This document shows, piece by piece, positions 1-7,847 of a DNA stretch of 64,000 nucleotides. The notes beneath the pieces are model-generated. The model was not told the DNA's origin, did no database searches, and saw only the letters and a list, made by a program, of their open reading frames with translations. Where the stretch lies: assembly GCF_029360705.1 (NCBI RefSeq), contig NZ_JARKMX010000008.1, positions 620,001 to 684,000 on the forward strand, written 5' to 3'. How positions within the stretch are numbered: the stretch's first letter is position 1; each line of letters opens with the position of its first letter. Made by a program: the position numbers and the translations under genes. This DNA comes from Paraflavitalea pollutisoli. GTDB taxonomy: Bacteria > Bacteroidota > Bacteroidia > Chitinophagales > Chitinophagaceae.

Positions 1-85
1 GCGAATATGGGTGAGGTGGCTCCGCAGGCGGCTGAAAGGCAATCCCGACATTCGGCGGGACAGCGAGGAAATACATTATTCAGTA

Positions 86-1969
86 TTATACCGGGATCAG
101 CAAATGCACTTCGGTGCCGTGGCCGGATTGGGAGTTGATGGCCAGTTCGCCTTTGAGTTCGCGGGCGCGGTTACGCATATTATCGAGCCCGTTGCCGCTG
201 CCGGCGGCGGCTGTGTCGAACCCTTTGCCATCGTCGCGTACCTGCAAGCCCAGTTGTTTGTCGTGCAGCGTGATGGTAGCATGGATGCCAGATGCTGCGC
301 TGTATTTGGCGGCATTGTTGATCGCTTCCTTAAAGACGAGGTAGAAGTTTTTTCGTTGCTGCATCGTCAGCTTCAGTTTGTGCAGCACTTCCGTTCCGTC
401 GAGCGTACAGGTCATGTTCTGGGCGCCACAGATCTCGTACATGAATCGCTCCATACGTTGTATGAGGCTGGTGGCTTCGTCTTCGCCGGGTTTGATCATC
501 CATACGATATCGCCCATGCGGTCCATGGTTTCGCGGGCATTGGTACTCACCTTTTCCAGGATCGCCGTCTGACCGGCATCCTGACCGTTTTGCAAGGCGG
601 CTACCTGGCTTAGCATATGAATACTGCTGAGGGAGCTGCCTACCTCGTCGTGCAGGTCGGCGGCAATGCGGTTGCGTAATTCCAGTTCCTTCATGCGTTG
701 CCGTAGCCGGTGGCGGCTGATGAGCAGGAAGATGCCTCCAACGGCCAGTGCGACCAGGATCACCGAGCCCCCCAGGTACAGGCGCTGGCTGCGGATCTCC
801 TGTTGTTGCAGTTGTTTGTCTTTGTGCAGCAGGGCAATTTCCTTGTCCTTCTGGGCTACTTCAAAGTTCTTTTCCAGGGTGGCCGTTTCTGCATCGTATT
901 GTTGTTTGTAGAGGCTGTCGCCCAGTTGCAGGGCGATCTTTGACTGTTCGAATGCTTTCTGGTGTTCGCCCAGTCCGGCATAGGCATCGGCGAGGGCGAC
1001 GGCAGCATCCCGCTTGAAAGTGTATTCGTTTTCCAGCGTTGCATAATGGTACGACTGCTGGCCTGCAGCCAGCGCTGCTGCATAGTTTTTGTCTTCGTTG
1101 TACAATTCAGCCATGCGGGCATAAGCGACGGTCATTTGTAGGTTGTTGCCCTGTTGCTGCCCCCACTCCAACGCTTTTTCGAAATAGGGCCTGGCCTCCC
1201 TGAATTTCTTTTGCAGGATATAGATACTACCAACTTCAGCGTGGTAGGTGGCGAGGTTTTTATGGTCTTCTGTCGATTTGCCCAGTTTCAGGGCGTGTTG
1301 ATGATAGACCAGGGCGCTGTCGTATTGCTCCTGTAGTCTGAACATATCGCCAAAATCGCTATAGATCTGCCCTTCCATCATGTAGTTGCTGTCTGCCTGG
1401 TAATATTGCAGCGCCCGGTGGTAGTTTTTAGTACATTGATCGTATTGTCGTTGCCGGCTGTATACGTCGCCGATAATGTGATAGATACGACCCAACCGGT
1501 CTTTGTCGTTCGCTTTTTCGGCATACACCAGGGCGGTATCGCAGTATACGAGTGCCTTCCGCGAATCGTGCAGGTTGAGGTAGTTATCGGCCCGATTGAG
1601 GTACACGAGCGCGAGGCGTGAGGGATCGCCGGTGAGTTGGCTATAATAGATGGCTGTATCGGAGTAGATAATGGAACTGTCGAGCTGGCCATTGAAAGAA
1701 TAGCCGGTGGCGATATTGATGTAGCAGCGGGCCAGGCCTTTGATAAAGTTGACGCGTTTGGCCAGGGCGGCGCCTTGTTTAAAATAGTTTACGGCGAGTT
1801 GTGGATCTTGGTGCACGTACAAGGCGCCGATATCGCGCAGCAGCATCACTTTGGCGCTGTCTTCTTTGGCGGTTGGTAATTTCTTGAGCAATGAGTCCAG
1901 CTTACTGCTTTGCGCCGAAGAAATGGCGCAGATGAGCAGCAGACAGCCGGTCAGGAGGCGATGATACAT
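86..1969 (-). CDS. TPR-containing NarL-type sensor histidine kinase
   Basis: The 627-residue product has an N-terminal signal-like hydrophobic segment, a long TPR region (about residues 40-390), one membrane helix (about 397-420), and a HisKA_3/HATPase kinase core. The dimerisation/phosphoacceptor motif DLHDEVGSS starts at residue 438, so His440 is the likely phosphorylated residue. The N-box is near residue 551, and the G-boxes are DDGKGFD (about 578) and GNGLDNM (about 593). Family knowledge: such kinases phosphorylate LuxR/NarL response regulators, with TPRs probably exposed to the periplasm as sensors. No response regulator is visible in this window. It would normally lie just downstream, that is, left of base 86 and outside the window. 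The first 85 bases hold no supportable gene. Confidence 0.9.
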   Translation of the reverse strand: MYHRLLTGCLLLICAISSAQSSKLDSLLKKLPTAKEDSAKVMLLRDIGALYVHQDPQLAVNYFKQGAALAKRVNFIKGLARCYINIATGYSFNGQLDSSIIYSDTAIYYSQLTGDPSRLALVYLNRADNYLNLHDSRKALVYCDTALVYAEKANDKDRLGRIYHIIGDVYSRQRQYDQCTKNYHRALQYYQADSNYMMEGQIYSDFGDMFRLQEQYDSALVYHQHALKLGKSTEDHKNLATYHAEVGSIYILQKKFREARPYFEKALEWGQQQGNNLQMTVAYARMAELYNEDKNYAAALAAGQQSYHYATLENEYTFKRDAAVALADAYAGLGEHQKAFEQSKIALQLGDSLYKQQYDAETATLEKNFEVAQKDKEIALLHKDKQLQQQEIRSQRLYLGGSVILVALAVGGIFLLISRHRLRQRMKELELRNRIAADLHDEVGSSLSSIHMLSQVAALQNGQDAGQTAILEKVSTNARETMDRMGDIVWMIKPGEDEATSLIQRMERFMYEICGAQNMTCTLDGTEVLHKLKLTMQQRKNFYLVFKEAINNAAKYSAASGIHATITLHDKQLGLQVRDDGKGFDTAAAGSGNGLDNMRNRARELKGELAINSQSGHGTEVHLLIPV

Positions 1970-2028
1970 GATGTAAAATAAGCAATTGTTGCCGTACCCC
2001 GGTCAGGTTTGAGCAAACGGCAGTAGAA

Positions 2029-2157
2029 CTAGCGAGCGGTGGCCTCGTCGTAACCCCGGCGGCGTAATTTATTGGCCATATTGTCGAGGGTGAAACCGGG
2101 TGTATGGAAATAATCCCTGATCTCTTCCCGGATGGCTTCGTTGGTGGGCTGCTCCAT
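2029..2157 (-). CDS. small 42-residue helical protein
   Basis: A short ATG ORF of 42 codons plus stop. The C-terminal half reads LRRRGYDEATAR, which resembles LKLYGYEETVAREL in the N-terminal domain of the protein encoded at 2778-3305, so the two probably share a short helical module. It lies between the terminator at 2242-2273 and the sensor kinase start at 1969, so it could be transcribed with the kinase. No function can be assigned. The related motif next door is the main reason to think it is real. Confidence 0.45.
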   Translation of the reverse strand: MEQPTNEAIREEIRDYFHTPGFTLDNMANKLRRRGYDEATAR

Positions 2158-2241
2158 CGTATAAGGCGGTTAGGTGTTGGCTTTATAAATTAACAACTTG
2201 TCTGTCTGATTACCAAGTGCCGGATGGCCGTCCCATAAAAA

Positions 2242-2273
2242 GGCCTGTTTGCCCTCGATGTGGCAAACAGGCT
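2242..2273 (-). terminator. rho-independent terminator
   Basis: Ten perfect base pairs (CCTGTTTGCC with GGCAAACAGG), plus flanking G-C and G-T pairs, enclose an 8-nt loop. On the minus strand the stem is followed by a run of five T. It sits just past the stop of the 2293-2766 gene and should end that two-gene transcript. Confidence 0.85.
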
Positions 2274-2292
2274 GGGTTTTACTGATACTAGC

Positions 2293-2766
2293 TTATGCGG
2301 TCGGCTGGGTAAAAGACCAGCCGGCGATGACGAGTTCCTGTACGGCGTCGTTGCGTTTGGCGCCGTCGATCTTGGTAAAGATGCCTTTGTCGCGCACCAG
2401 TTTATTCTCCATGTAGACAGTGCCCCCGAATCCAATAAAGATGCCGGCAAAGATGGCGAATATGCCATAGATGCCCCAGATCATAAAACAGAGGATCACG
2501 AAACCCACGGCCACGCTCCAGGCAATGAGGGCGGCTTTGCTGGTAGCCTCCTGGTGTATGGCCTGACAGGTTTTGCACCGCGGGATGCCCACGGGTACTT
2601 TGTTGTATTTCACAGACCGGTATACAATGATGTTGGTGCGGTCATTTTCTTTGAAGAGTGGTACGAAATAGTTGTCGTCCATATGGGTAGAGCTTTCCAT
2701 TTCGCAATACACGCATTGGGTCTCGGTTGGTTCAAGTCGTTTAAGGGTTGGATTAAAGGTATGCAT
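2293..2766 (-). CDS. small membrane protein with two CxxC pairs
   Basis: The 157-residue product is not recognised. It has two CxxC pairs (Cys18/Cys21 and Cys64/Cys67), the arrangement of a possible zinc ribbon, followed by two adjacent membrane helices (about residues 79-95 and 97-117) and a soluble tail. It lies 11 nt after the 2778-3305 gene, and a terminator follows, so the two form a short operon. Both encode small membrane proteins, suggesting a shared membrane role that the sequence does not reveal. Confidence 0.7.
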   Translation of the reverse strand: MHTFNPTLKRLEPTETQCVYCEMESSTHMDDNYFVPLFKENDRTNIIVYRSVKYNKVPVGIPRCKTCQAIHQEATSKAALIAWSVAVGFVILCFMIWGIYGIFAIFAGIFIGFGGTVYMENKLVRDKGIFTKIDGAKRNDAVQELVIAGWSFTQPTA

Positions 2767-2777
2767 AGGGTGTTGGT

Positions 2778-3305
2778 TTAGTCGTCGACATGGGCGTACA
2801 CCGTTCTGGATAAAATGAAATAGAGGATCAGGGCCGGTACGGCGGCGAACAACATGGGCATGAACAATTCGATCCGGAGAAAACGCGTGCGGCCTTCAAA
2901 ATAGAAGTCATGCGTCATAGGAAACAGGATCGTAAAGGCAATAGCGCCAGCGATGGCGGCAATGGGCCTGGATTGAAACCCGAGGTAACCGGCAATGGCG
3001 GCCAGACCGGCGGCGCAGACGTACCAGGCCATGGAGGCGATGCCAAAAAGCGGACCGATCACGGCGATCATCACGATGGCAATGGAAGCGATCTTCTGGT
3101 GCTCCTGCATTTTGCGGCGTTCCTCAATTTGTTCGAATAATTCTTGTTTGAAGGCCCGGTATTCAGTGTCGATGAGTTCGCGGGCGACGGTTTCTTCGTA
3201 GCCGTAGAGTTTGAGTTTGGCGACGGCTGCCTCTACGGAAAAGGCGATTTGTTCGAAGGACAGTCTGAGCTCGTCCTGCAGCTTGGGTGTCAGGGTGGTG
3301 TTCAT
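2778..3305 (-). CDS. membrane protein with N-terminal helical domain
   Basis: The 175-residue product starts with a charged helical domain (about residues 1-68) containing the motif GYEETVAREL, followed by roughly four hydrophobic segments (about 72-90, 92-108, 112-128 and 145-165). I do not recognise a named family. It is the first gene of the pair 2778-3305/2293-2766. The N-terminal motif recurs in the 42-residue ORF at 2029-2157. It is probably an inner-membrane protein of unknown role. Confidence 0.7.
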   Translation of the reverse strand: MNTTLTPKLQDELRLSFEQIAFSVEAAVAKLKLYGYEETVARELIDTEYRAFKQELFEQIEERRKMQEHQKIASIAIVMIAVIGPLFGIASMAWYVCAAGLAAIAGYLGFQSRPIAAIAGAIAFTILFPMTHDFYFEGRTRFLRIELFMPMLFAAVPALILYFILSRTVYAHVDD

Positions 3306-3451
3306 AATGGGATAACGGATTGGCTAGATTGAGCAATAAAGAAAAGAATAATTTTCAGCGTTTGCAAGTGGGGGTATTGGTTCGTTAGATAGTATTTTGG
3401 TTTGATATGTAAAAAGATTTGGTGTAGAGACTCTCTGTTATCTGGTAAGGG

Positions 3452-3459
3452 TATCTTTG
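3452..3459 (+). promoter_or_regulatory. Bacteroidota -7 promoter element
   Basis: TATCTTTG is an exact match to TAnnTTTG. It ends only 4 nt before the ATG at 3464, so the transcript should begin at or very near the start codon. No convincing -33 TTTG is at the right distance. Confidence 0.55.
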
Positions 3460-3463
3460 TAGC

Positions 3464-4123
3464 ATGACCCATAAACGTTTGGCATCAACCCTCATCGACC
3501 TCTCCCACACCATCGATCCATCGATATCGGTGTACCCGGGTACGCCCGCACCAGGCATTGAGCAGATCGCTTCGGTGAAGGCAGATGGCTATGCTGAATG
3601 GAAGTTGACGTTGACAACGCATATGGGCACGCATATCGACGCGCCGGCGCATATGGTGGTGGGCGGCAAAACGCTGGATCAGTATGCGCCGGAAAGTTTT
3701 GTGGGCGATGCCCTGGTGATCGATTGCCGGGCACCAGGTCCGCATATTTCGCTGGACTGGCTCAAGCCCTGGGAGCTACAGATCGACGTGGTGGATTTTG
3801 CGTTGTTGTATACGGGCTGGTCTGCAAAGTGGTCTACTGCAGACTATCTGACTGGCTACCCCGTGCTAACCAAGGACGCTGCGCAGTGGCTGGCCAATAA
3901 ATCACTCAAAGGCATCGGCATGGATACCATTTCTCCCGATCCGCTGGAAGCGCACCACTACCCCATCCATCATATCTTATTCAAGCAGGAGTTGCTGATC
4001 ATCGAGAACCTGACCAACCTGGAGGTATTGGCCGGACAAGTTTTTCAGCTTGTCTGTCTTCCATTGAAAGTGGACCGGTCGGATGCCGCGCCCGCGAGGG
4101 CCATCGCCATTCTTCCTCGTTGA
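3464..4123 (+). CDS. cyclase-family metal-dependent hydrolase (kynurenine formamidase-like)
   Basis: The 219-residue protein belongs to the cyclase family (Pfam PF04199), which includes KynB-type arylformamidases and other amide/lactone hydrolases. The metal-binding signature HMGTHIDAPAHM supplies His53, His57, Asp59 and His63, and an N-terminal YPGTP motif is also typical. There is no signal peptide, so it should be cytoplasmic. It stands alone with no kynurenine pathway genes nearby, so the substrate cannot be fixed. The start is supported by a -7 promoter element immediately upstream. Confidence 0.88.
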   Translation: MTHKRLASTLIDLSHTIDPSISVYPGTPAPGIEQIASVKADGYAEWKLTLTTHMGTHIDAPAHMVVGGKTLDQYAPESFVGDALVIDCRAPGPHISLDWLKPWELQIDVVDFALLYTGWSAKWSTADYLTGYPVLTKDAAQWLANKSLKGIGMDTISPDPLEAHHYPIHHILFKQELLIIENLTNLEVLAGQVFQLVCLPLKVDRSDAAPARAIAILPR

Positions 4124-4172
4124 ACCGGCTGGTTCAATGACCCCACAACTATTGATCCCCGCTAGCGACTTG

Positions 4173-5234
4173 TTAACTACCCGTCACCATAACGGAACTT
4201 TGCCCTGACCCAGGTGTATACAATACCCGGATGCTGATGATGTAGTTCCGGCCTTTCACCAACGCTTGTTTGATCTTTGCGTTTTTGTCCAGCCCCGAGT
4301 CGTCATCGCCTGCCAGGTATTCACGCTTTCCATTTACCAGTTCAGACAATATCATTACGGTATCCAGCTCACCGATTGTTTGTATCGTGTACTTGCGCGT
4401 TATAGGCGCTTTGAAGGTAAAGTCTACCTGTTCACCCGATTTGGCTTCAATGGCCACTGATTGGTTGAGGATCATTTTTAGGGATTTGGTTGCCGATAGT
4501 TTTGGATAAAAAGCGCGAATCCCTTTTTTATCGGTCGCGGAAATCAGCCCGGGCGGGTTGATGCCTTTGTCAAACGGTGGCGGTCGCCTGATCAATCCTT
4601 CTTCAAAAGCATATTGCATGATAGATTTGGGATCCCAATCGGAACCCAGTAGTTTATTCCGGGGCAACTTATCGATGATGTTTTCGTCTACCGCTTTCTT
4701 ATCCCACTTATTGGGTGGCAAGGCCATTTGGTCGTAGACGGCCTGCTCATTCCATTCGATGCCGGCAAACGGGCTCTGGTGTTCATGCTGCAGTCCCAGC
4801 GTATGTCCTATCTCGTGTAAGGCCGTCGACATGCCTTCTGCATCGGCTGATAGATCGATGCCAAAGTTCATGGTCTTCTCGTCTTTCGAGATGTCCAGAA
4901 TTTCGCGTCCCACCCATGACCAGGAATCATCTTCATGGTCAAAGCCAATGCGCACCAGCGCTTCTTCTACACTGTTCACTTCGCGAAAGCTAAGGCCAAT
5001 GCCAACGGCTTTCCAGGTCTTAAAGGCCTTTCGCACGACGTTGAGGTCTGCGGGTGTACCTTTTTCAACAAAGGTGTAGGTGATCTCGGTTCCGTTGGCC
5101 CATAAGGTGGAGGCCGATATAATAAACAGGGCCCGTTCACCGCGAACTGAGGCATCGAATTGACGGATCTTTTGTGGAGGCTGTTTACACAGCTTGCGGG
5201 GCTTTTTGTACGGCTTGCTGGTTTTTGTTGCCAT
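4173..5234 (-). CDS. astacin/matrixin-like zinc metalloprotease with C-terminal PPC-like domain
   Basis: The 353-residue protein carries the extended metzincin zinc motif HEIGHTLGLQHEH (His140, Glu141, His144, His150) and a plausible Met-turn (SIMQY, about residue 205). The zinc motif followed by HE fits astacin-type M12A enzymes. The region from about 255 to the end looks like a beta-rich pre-peptidase C-terminal domain (DTVMILSEL, LAGDDDSG), which is common on secreted proteases. However, the N-terminus is basic (MATKTSKPYKK) with no clear signal peptide, so the export route is unclear. Peptidase identity is firm; substrate and location are not. Confidence 0.88.
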   Translation of the reverse strand: MATKTSKPYKKPRKLCKQPPQKIRQFDASVRGERALFIISASTLWANGTEITYTFVEKGTPADLNVVRKAFKTWKAVGIGLSFREVNSVEEALVRIGFDHEDDSWSWVGREILDISKDEKTMNFGIDLSADAEGMSTALHEIGHTLGLQHEHQSPFAGIEWNEQAVYDQMALPPNKWDKKAVDENIIDKLPRNKLLGSDWDPKSIMQYAFEEGLIRRPPPFDKGINPPGLISATDKKGIRAFYPKLSATKSLKMILNQSVAIEAKSGEQVDFTFKAPITRKYTIQTIGELDTVMILSELVNGKREYLAGDDDSGLDKNAKIKQALVKGRNYIISIRVLYTPGSGQSSVMVTGS

Positions 5235-5390
5235 GGTTGGTGGTTGAGTGTCACCTAATATCGGTTATTCTCCTCAATCTGGTTTACCGTGTTTTCACCC
5301 TTTTCCCACCCCCACTGTCCTTTTCCTACGCTTTACAGGGCCCTGGCCACCATTGACTAGCTTTTACTAGGCCAGCGATTCCGGCAGGGT

Positions 5391-5398
5391 GATCTTTG
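5391..5398 (+). promoter_or_regulatory. probable -7 promoter element
   Basis: GATCTTTG matches 7 of 8 positions of TAnnTTTG and lies 25 nt upstream of the ATG at 5424. It probably drives the 5424-6077 gene. Confidence 0.4.
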
Positions 5399-5423
5399 CG
5401 GTATTAAATCTTATTGTTTAGCC

Positions 5424-6077
5424 ATGAACGACACATTAACTACCACCCCGTCGATGACCATCCGGGATATGCTTTTCGGCGATCTGCCGATGGATTACTG
5501 GCCTTCGGGCGATGCCGCCGAAATTCCTTGGCAGCAATTCAGACAGGCCCGCACATTTACGCAACTGGGGCAGCATGAAGCAGCTGGCAGCCTCTTGCAG
5601 TTAATCCTCAATGCCCCCGGACTGGAATCGCGGCATTACCTGCAGGCCTGGCATTTTATACGCCAGGGCGGCATGCAACTTAATTTTCCTGCCGAACTGT
5701 ATGGAATGGTAGTAGAAGTGGCCATGGACGAAGGCCTGGACCTGCTCGCCGTGTATACCGATGGCTCGGCACGGTACTACAATTATTCCGGCAGCGGCAT
5801 CGTGTGGGATATGCCGGATGAGGAAGTTGGTGGCAAGATCAGTCATATCCTGGAGCAAGGTCGCCAAATCATGCGGCAGATAGGCCCCTGGGAGGGCGAT
5901 CGTCCACCTGCCCCCACTTCCGGCAAAGCGCGCATCAACCTGCTGACCTCACATGGTCTGTATTTCGGGGAGGCTCCCCAAATGGCGCTGTTCAACGATG
6001 GCCTCGCCGGCCCCACGATGTATGCGATGCTCGATCTGATGCAAACCCTGATGCGCAGATCACAGTCCAAGAATTGA
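5424..6077 (+). CDS. conserved hypothetical protein, cytoplasmic
   Basis: The 217-residue soluble protein has no signal peptide or membrane helix. An N-terminal mostly helical part (with MDYWPSGDAAEIPW near residues 23-36) is followed by a part containing ARYYNYSG and a C-terminal helix. I do not recognise the family. It appears to be a monocistronic unit, with a -7-like promoter element upstream and a weak hairpin downstream. Coding quality is good (codon use like its neighbours), so the gene is likely real, but no function is proposed. Confidence 0.7.
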   Translation: MNDTLTTTPSMTIRDMLFGDLPMDYWPSGDAAEIPWQQFRQARTFTQLGQHEAAGSLLQLILNAPGLESRHYLQAWHFIRQGGMQLNFPAELYGMVVEVAMDEGLDLLAVYTDGSARYYNYSGSGIVWDMPDEEVGGKISHILEQGRQIMRQIGPWEGDRPPAPTSGKARINLLTSHGLYFGEAPQMALFNDGLAGPTMYAMLDLMQTLMRRSQSKN

Positions 6078-6099
6078 TCAATCCCTGTTCCATAGGTCG

Positions 6100-6127
6100 A
6101 AGCCCGTTGCGTACTGCATTCGGGCTT
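6100..6127 (+). terminator. weak hairpin, possible terminator
   Basis: AAGCCCG and CGGGCTT form a 7-bp stem around a 14-nt loop, 23 nt past the stop of the 5424-6077 gene. There is only a short T run. Confidence 0.4.
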
Positions 6128-6217
6128 TCGAATTAGACGTACCTGTAGGACCAAGATGGTTTTTCCGGGCGAAATAGTAAGTTTGGGTTTCTTGCTAACG
6201 AAACGCGTTGTCAAAAC

Positions 6218-7402
6218 ATGAAATACCCTATTCTTGCTGTTTCCTTGTTGATGCTCTTCAGTACCAATAACCTGGTCGCGCAATCAGGCACACCGCGACT
6301 CCCCGATCAGGTAGATCCAAAACCTTTCGCCGACAATGCCAATCATTGGTACGGCATCGGCGATCAGCACCAGATGATCAATCCACTGCCGGGCAAACCG
6401 CGTTATCAGCCTACGCAACTCGCCGAGATCGGCGACAATATCCTGCTATTCCAAAAAGACAATGGCGGCTGGCCCAAGAACTATGATGTTTTTGCCATCC
6501 TCACTCCTGCACAAAAAGATTCTGTCAGTCGTTGGCACAATACCGTCAATACTACTTTCGACAACGGCAGCTCGTATACACAGATTGGTGCGCTGTCGGT
6601 GATCTATGCCAACACCCAAGTTGCCAAATACCGCGACGCTGCGTTGAAGGGGCTCGATTTCCTATTAGCGGCGCAATACGCCAATGGTGGCTGGCCACAG
6701 TTCTATCCACTCGAAAAGAAATACAGCAAAGCCATTACTTATAACGATGGAGCCATCGAAGGCATTATGCGGTTGCTGAAAGATATACTGAATGGGTTGC
6801 CGCAATACGCTTATGTCGATGTAGCTTACCGGCAAAAGATACAGGCGGCCTTCGACAAAGGCATCGACTGTATCGTAAAAACGCAGATCAATGATGCAGG
6901 CGTGCCTACCGCCTGGTGCCAGCAATATGATGAGCAGACCCTGCAGCCCGTGTGGGCGCGCAAATTTGAACCAGCCAGTATCTGCAATGCAGAAAGTGCG
7001 GGGCTGGTGGGTTTCCTCATGAGCATCGACCAACCCGATCAGCGGGTGGTGGCGGCGGTACAGCATGCAGTAAAATGGTTCCAGGATTCGAAGATCTACC
7101 ACACCCGCATAGAGACCATCACGGCTCCTCCCCTGGAAACTGCTTTCCGCTTATCTACCACCGATCGTGTGGTCGTCACCGATTCGGCTGCGCCGCCCAT
7201 CTGGACACGTTTCTACGAACTGAAAACGCACCGTCCGTTGTTTTGCAACCGGGACAGTAAGCTGGTGTATTCATTGGCGGAGGTAGAGCGCGAGCGCCGC
7301 GACGGGTATGCCTGGTACACCTATGCTCCCCAAACTGTGTTGAACAAATATGTGGCCTGGCAAAAGAAATGGGCACCGGAAAAGAATGTGCTGGTGCCAT
7401 GA
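6218..7402 (+). CDS. pelA: pectate lyase, family PL10
   Basis: The 394-residue protein has a signal peptide (about residues 1-22) and matches family PL10 pectate lyases over its length. Typical segments are FQKDNGGWPKNYD, ANGGWPQFYPL, YNDGAIEG, APPIWTRFYEL (carrying the catalytic-type Arg) and RRDGYAWYTY near the C-terminus. These enzymes cleave de-esterified polygalacturonate by beta-elimination, giving unsaturated oligogalacturonides. It is probably exported to the periplasm or surface. It is separate from the susCD locus at 11.8-24.4 kb, but its products could be finished by enzymes such as the GH105 hydrolase encoded there. Confidence 0.92.
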   Translation: MKYPILAVSLLMLFSTNNLVAQSGTPRLPDQVDPKPFADNANHWYGIGDQHQMINPLPGKPRYQPTQLAEIGDNILLFQKDNGGWPKNYDVFAILTPAQKDSVSRWHNTVNTTFDNGSSYTQIGALSVIYANTQVAKYRDAALKGLDFLLAAQYANGGWPQFYPLEKKYSKAITYNDGAIEGIMRLLKDILNGLPQYAYVDVAYRQKIQAAFDKGIDCIVKTQINDAGVPTAWCQQYDEQTLQPVWARKFEPASICNAESAGLVGFLMSIDQPDQRVVAAVQHAVKWFQDSKIYHTRIETITAPPLETAFRLSTTDRVVVTDSAAPPIWTRFYELKTHRPLFCNRDSKLVYSLAEVERERRDGYAWYTYAPQTVLNKYVAWQKKWAPEKNVLVP

Positions 7403-7421
7403 AGCCGTCTGGCTACCTGGC

Positions 7422-7781
7422 TCACTGATCAGCTACAAACTGATCGATGCGTTGCAGGATCTTCCTCACCCGTTCCGCAATATGATCTATGGGCAGGTCG
7501 GCATTCGGGTCGACCCGAAACGATTCATACTGGTCTTTGGGCTTGACTCCTTCAGGCCAGGGCAATAACTTTTTATCCAGGCAGAATCCTACCATCAGTT
7601 TTCGTTGATTCAGCCACAAGTAACCCAGCTTATATCCTTTGTAAGAAAAAAAAGGTATCTGGAATTTGCGCTCATGAACAATGGCCGGATGCTGGTGCAG
7701 GATGATGTGGCGCAGGGCAAGCAGGCAACCCTGGTAGGGCTCTGGTTTGCTTGCATAGTATTGTTCCAGCTTGCTGTTCAT
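7422..7781 (-). CDS. DUF1801-family protein
   Basis: The 119-residue soluble protein fits the DUF1801/YdhG-like family: an N-terminal helix with LRHIILHQHPAIVHERKFQIPFFSYKG, then the core LWLNQRKLMVGFCLDKK. Members are small cytoplasmic proteins of uncertain function, sometimes linked to iron or stress responses. It is convergent with the pectate lyase gene, 20 nt away, and divergent from the oxidase gene. No operon partner is present. Confidence 0.82.
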   Translation of the reverse strand: MNSKLEQYYASKPEPYQGCLLALRHIILHQHPAIVHERKFQIPFFSYKGYKLGYLWLNQRKLMVGFCLDKKLLPWPEGVKPKDQYESFRVDPNADLPIDHIAERVRKILQRIDQFVADQ

Positions 7782-7835
7782 TTTGTCTGATGACGATTAT
7801 TCCAGCAAATGTATAGCAGTATTCAAAAGGAAGGA

Positions 7836-7843
7836 TATTTTTG
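7836..7843 (+). promoter_or_regulatory. Bacteroidota -7 promoter element
   Basis: TATTTTTG exactly matches TAnnTTTG and ends 4 nt before the ATG at 7848. It lies inside the longer reading that would start at 7809, which argues that translation starts at 7848 on a leaderless or near-leaderless transcript. Confidence 0.55.
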
Positions 7844-7847
7844 CGTC

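Noticed and set aside
11-613. 200-codon plus-strand ORF
   Set aside because: Lies entirely inside the sensor kinase gene on the other strand; no domain features, an antisense shadow of biased codons.
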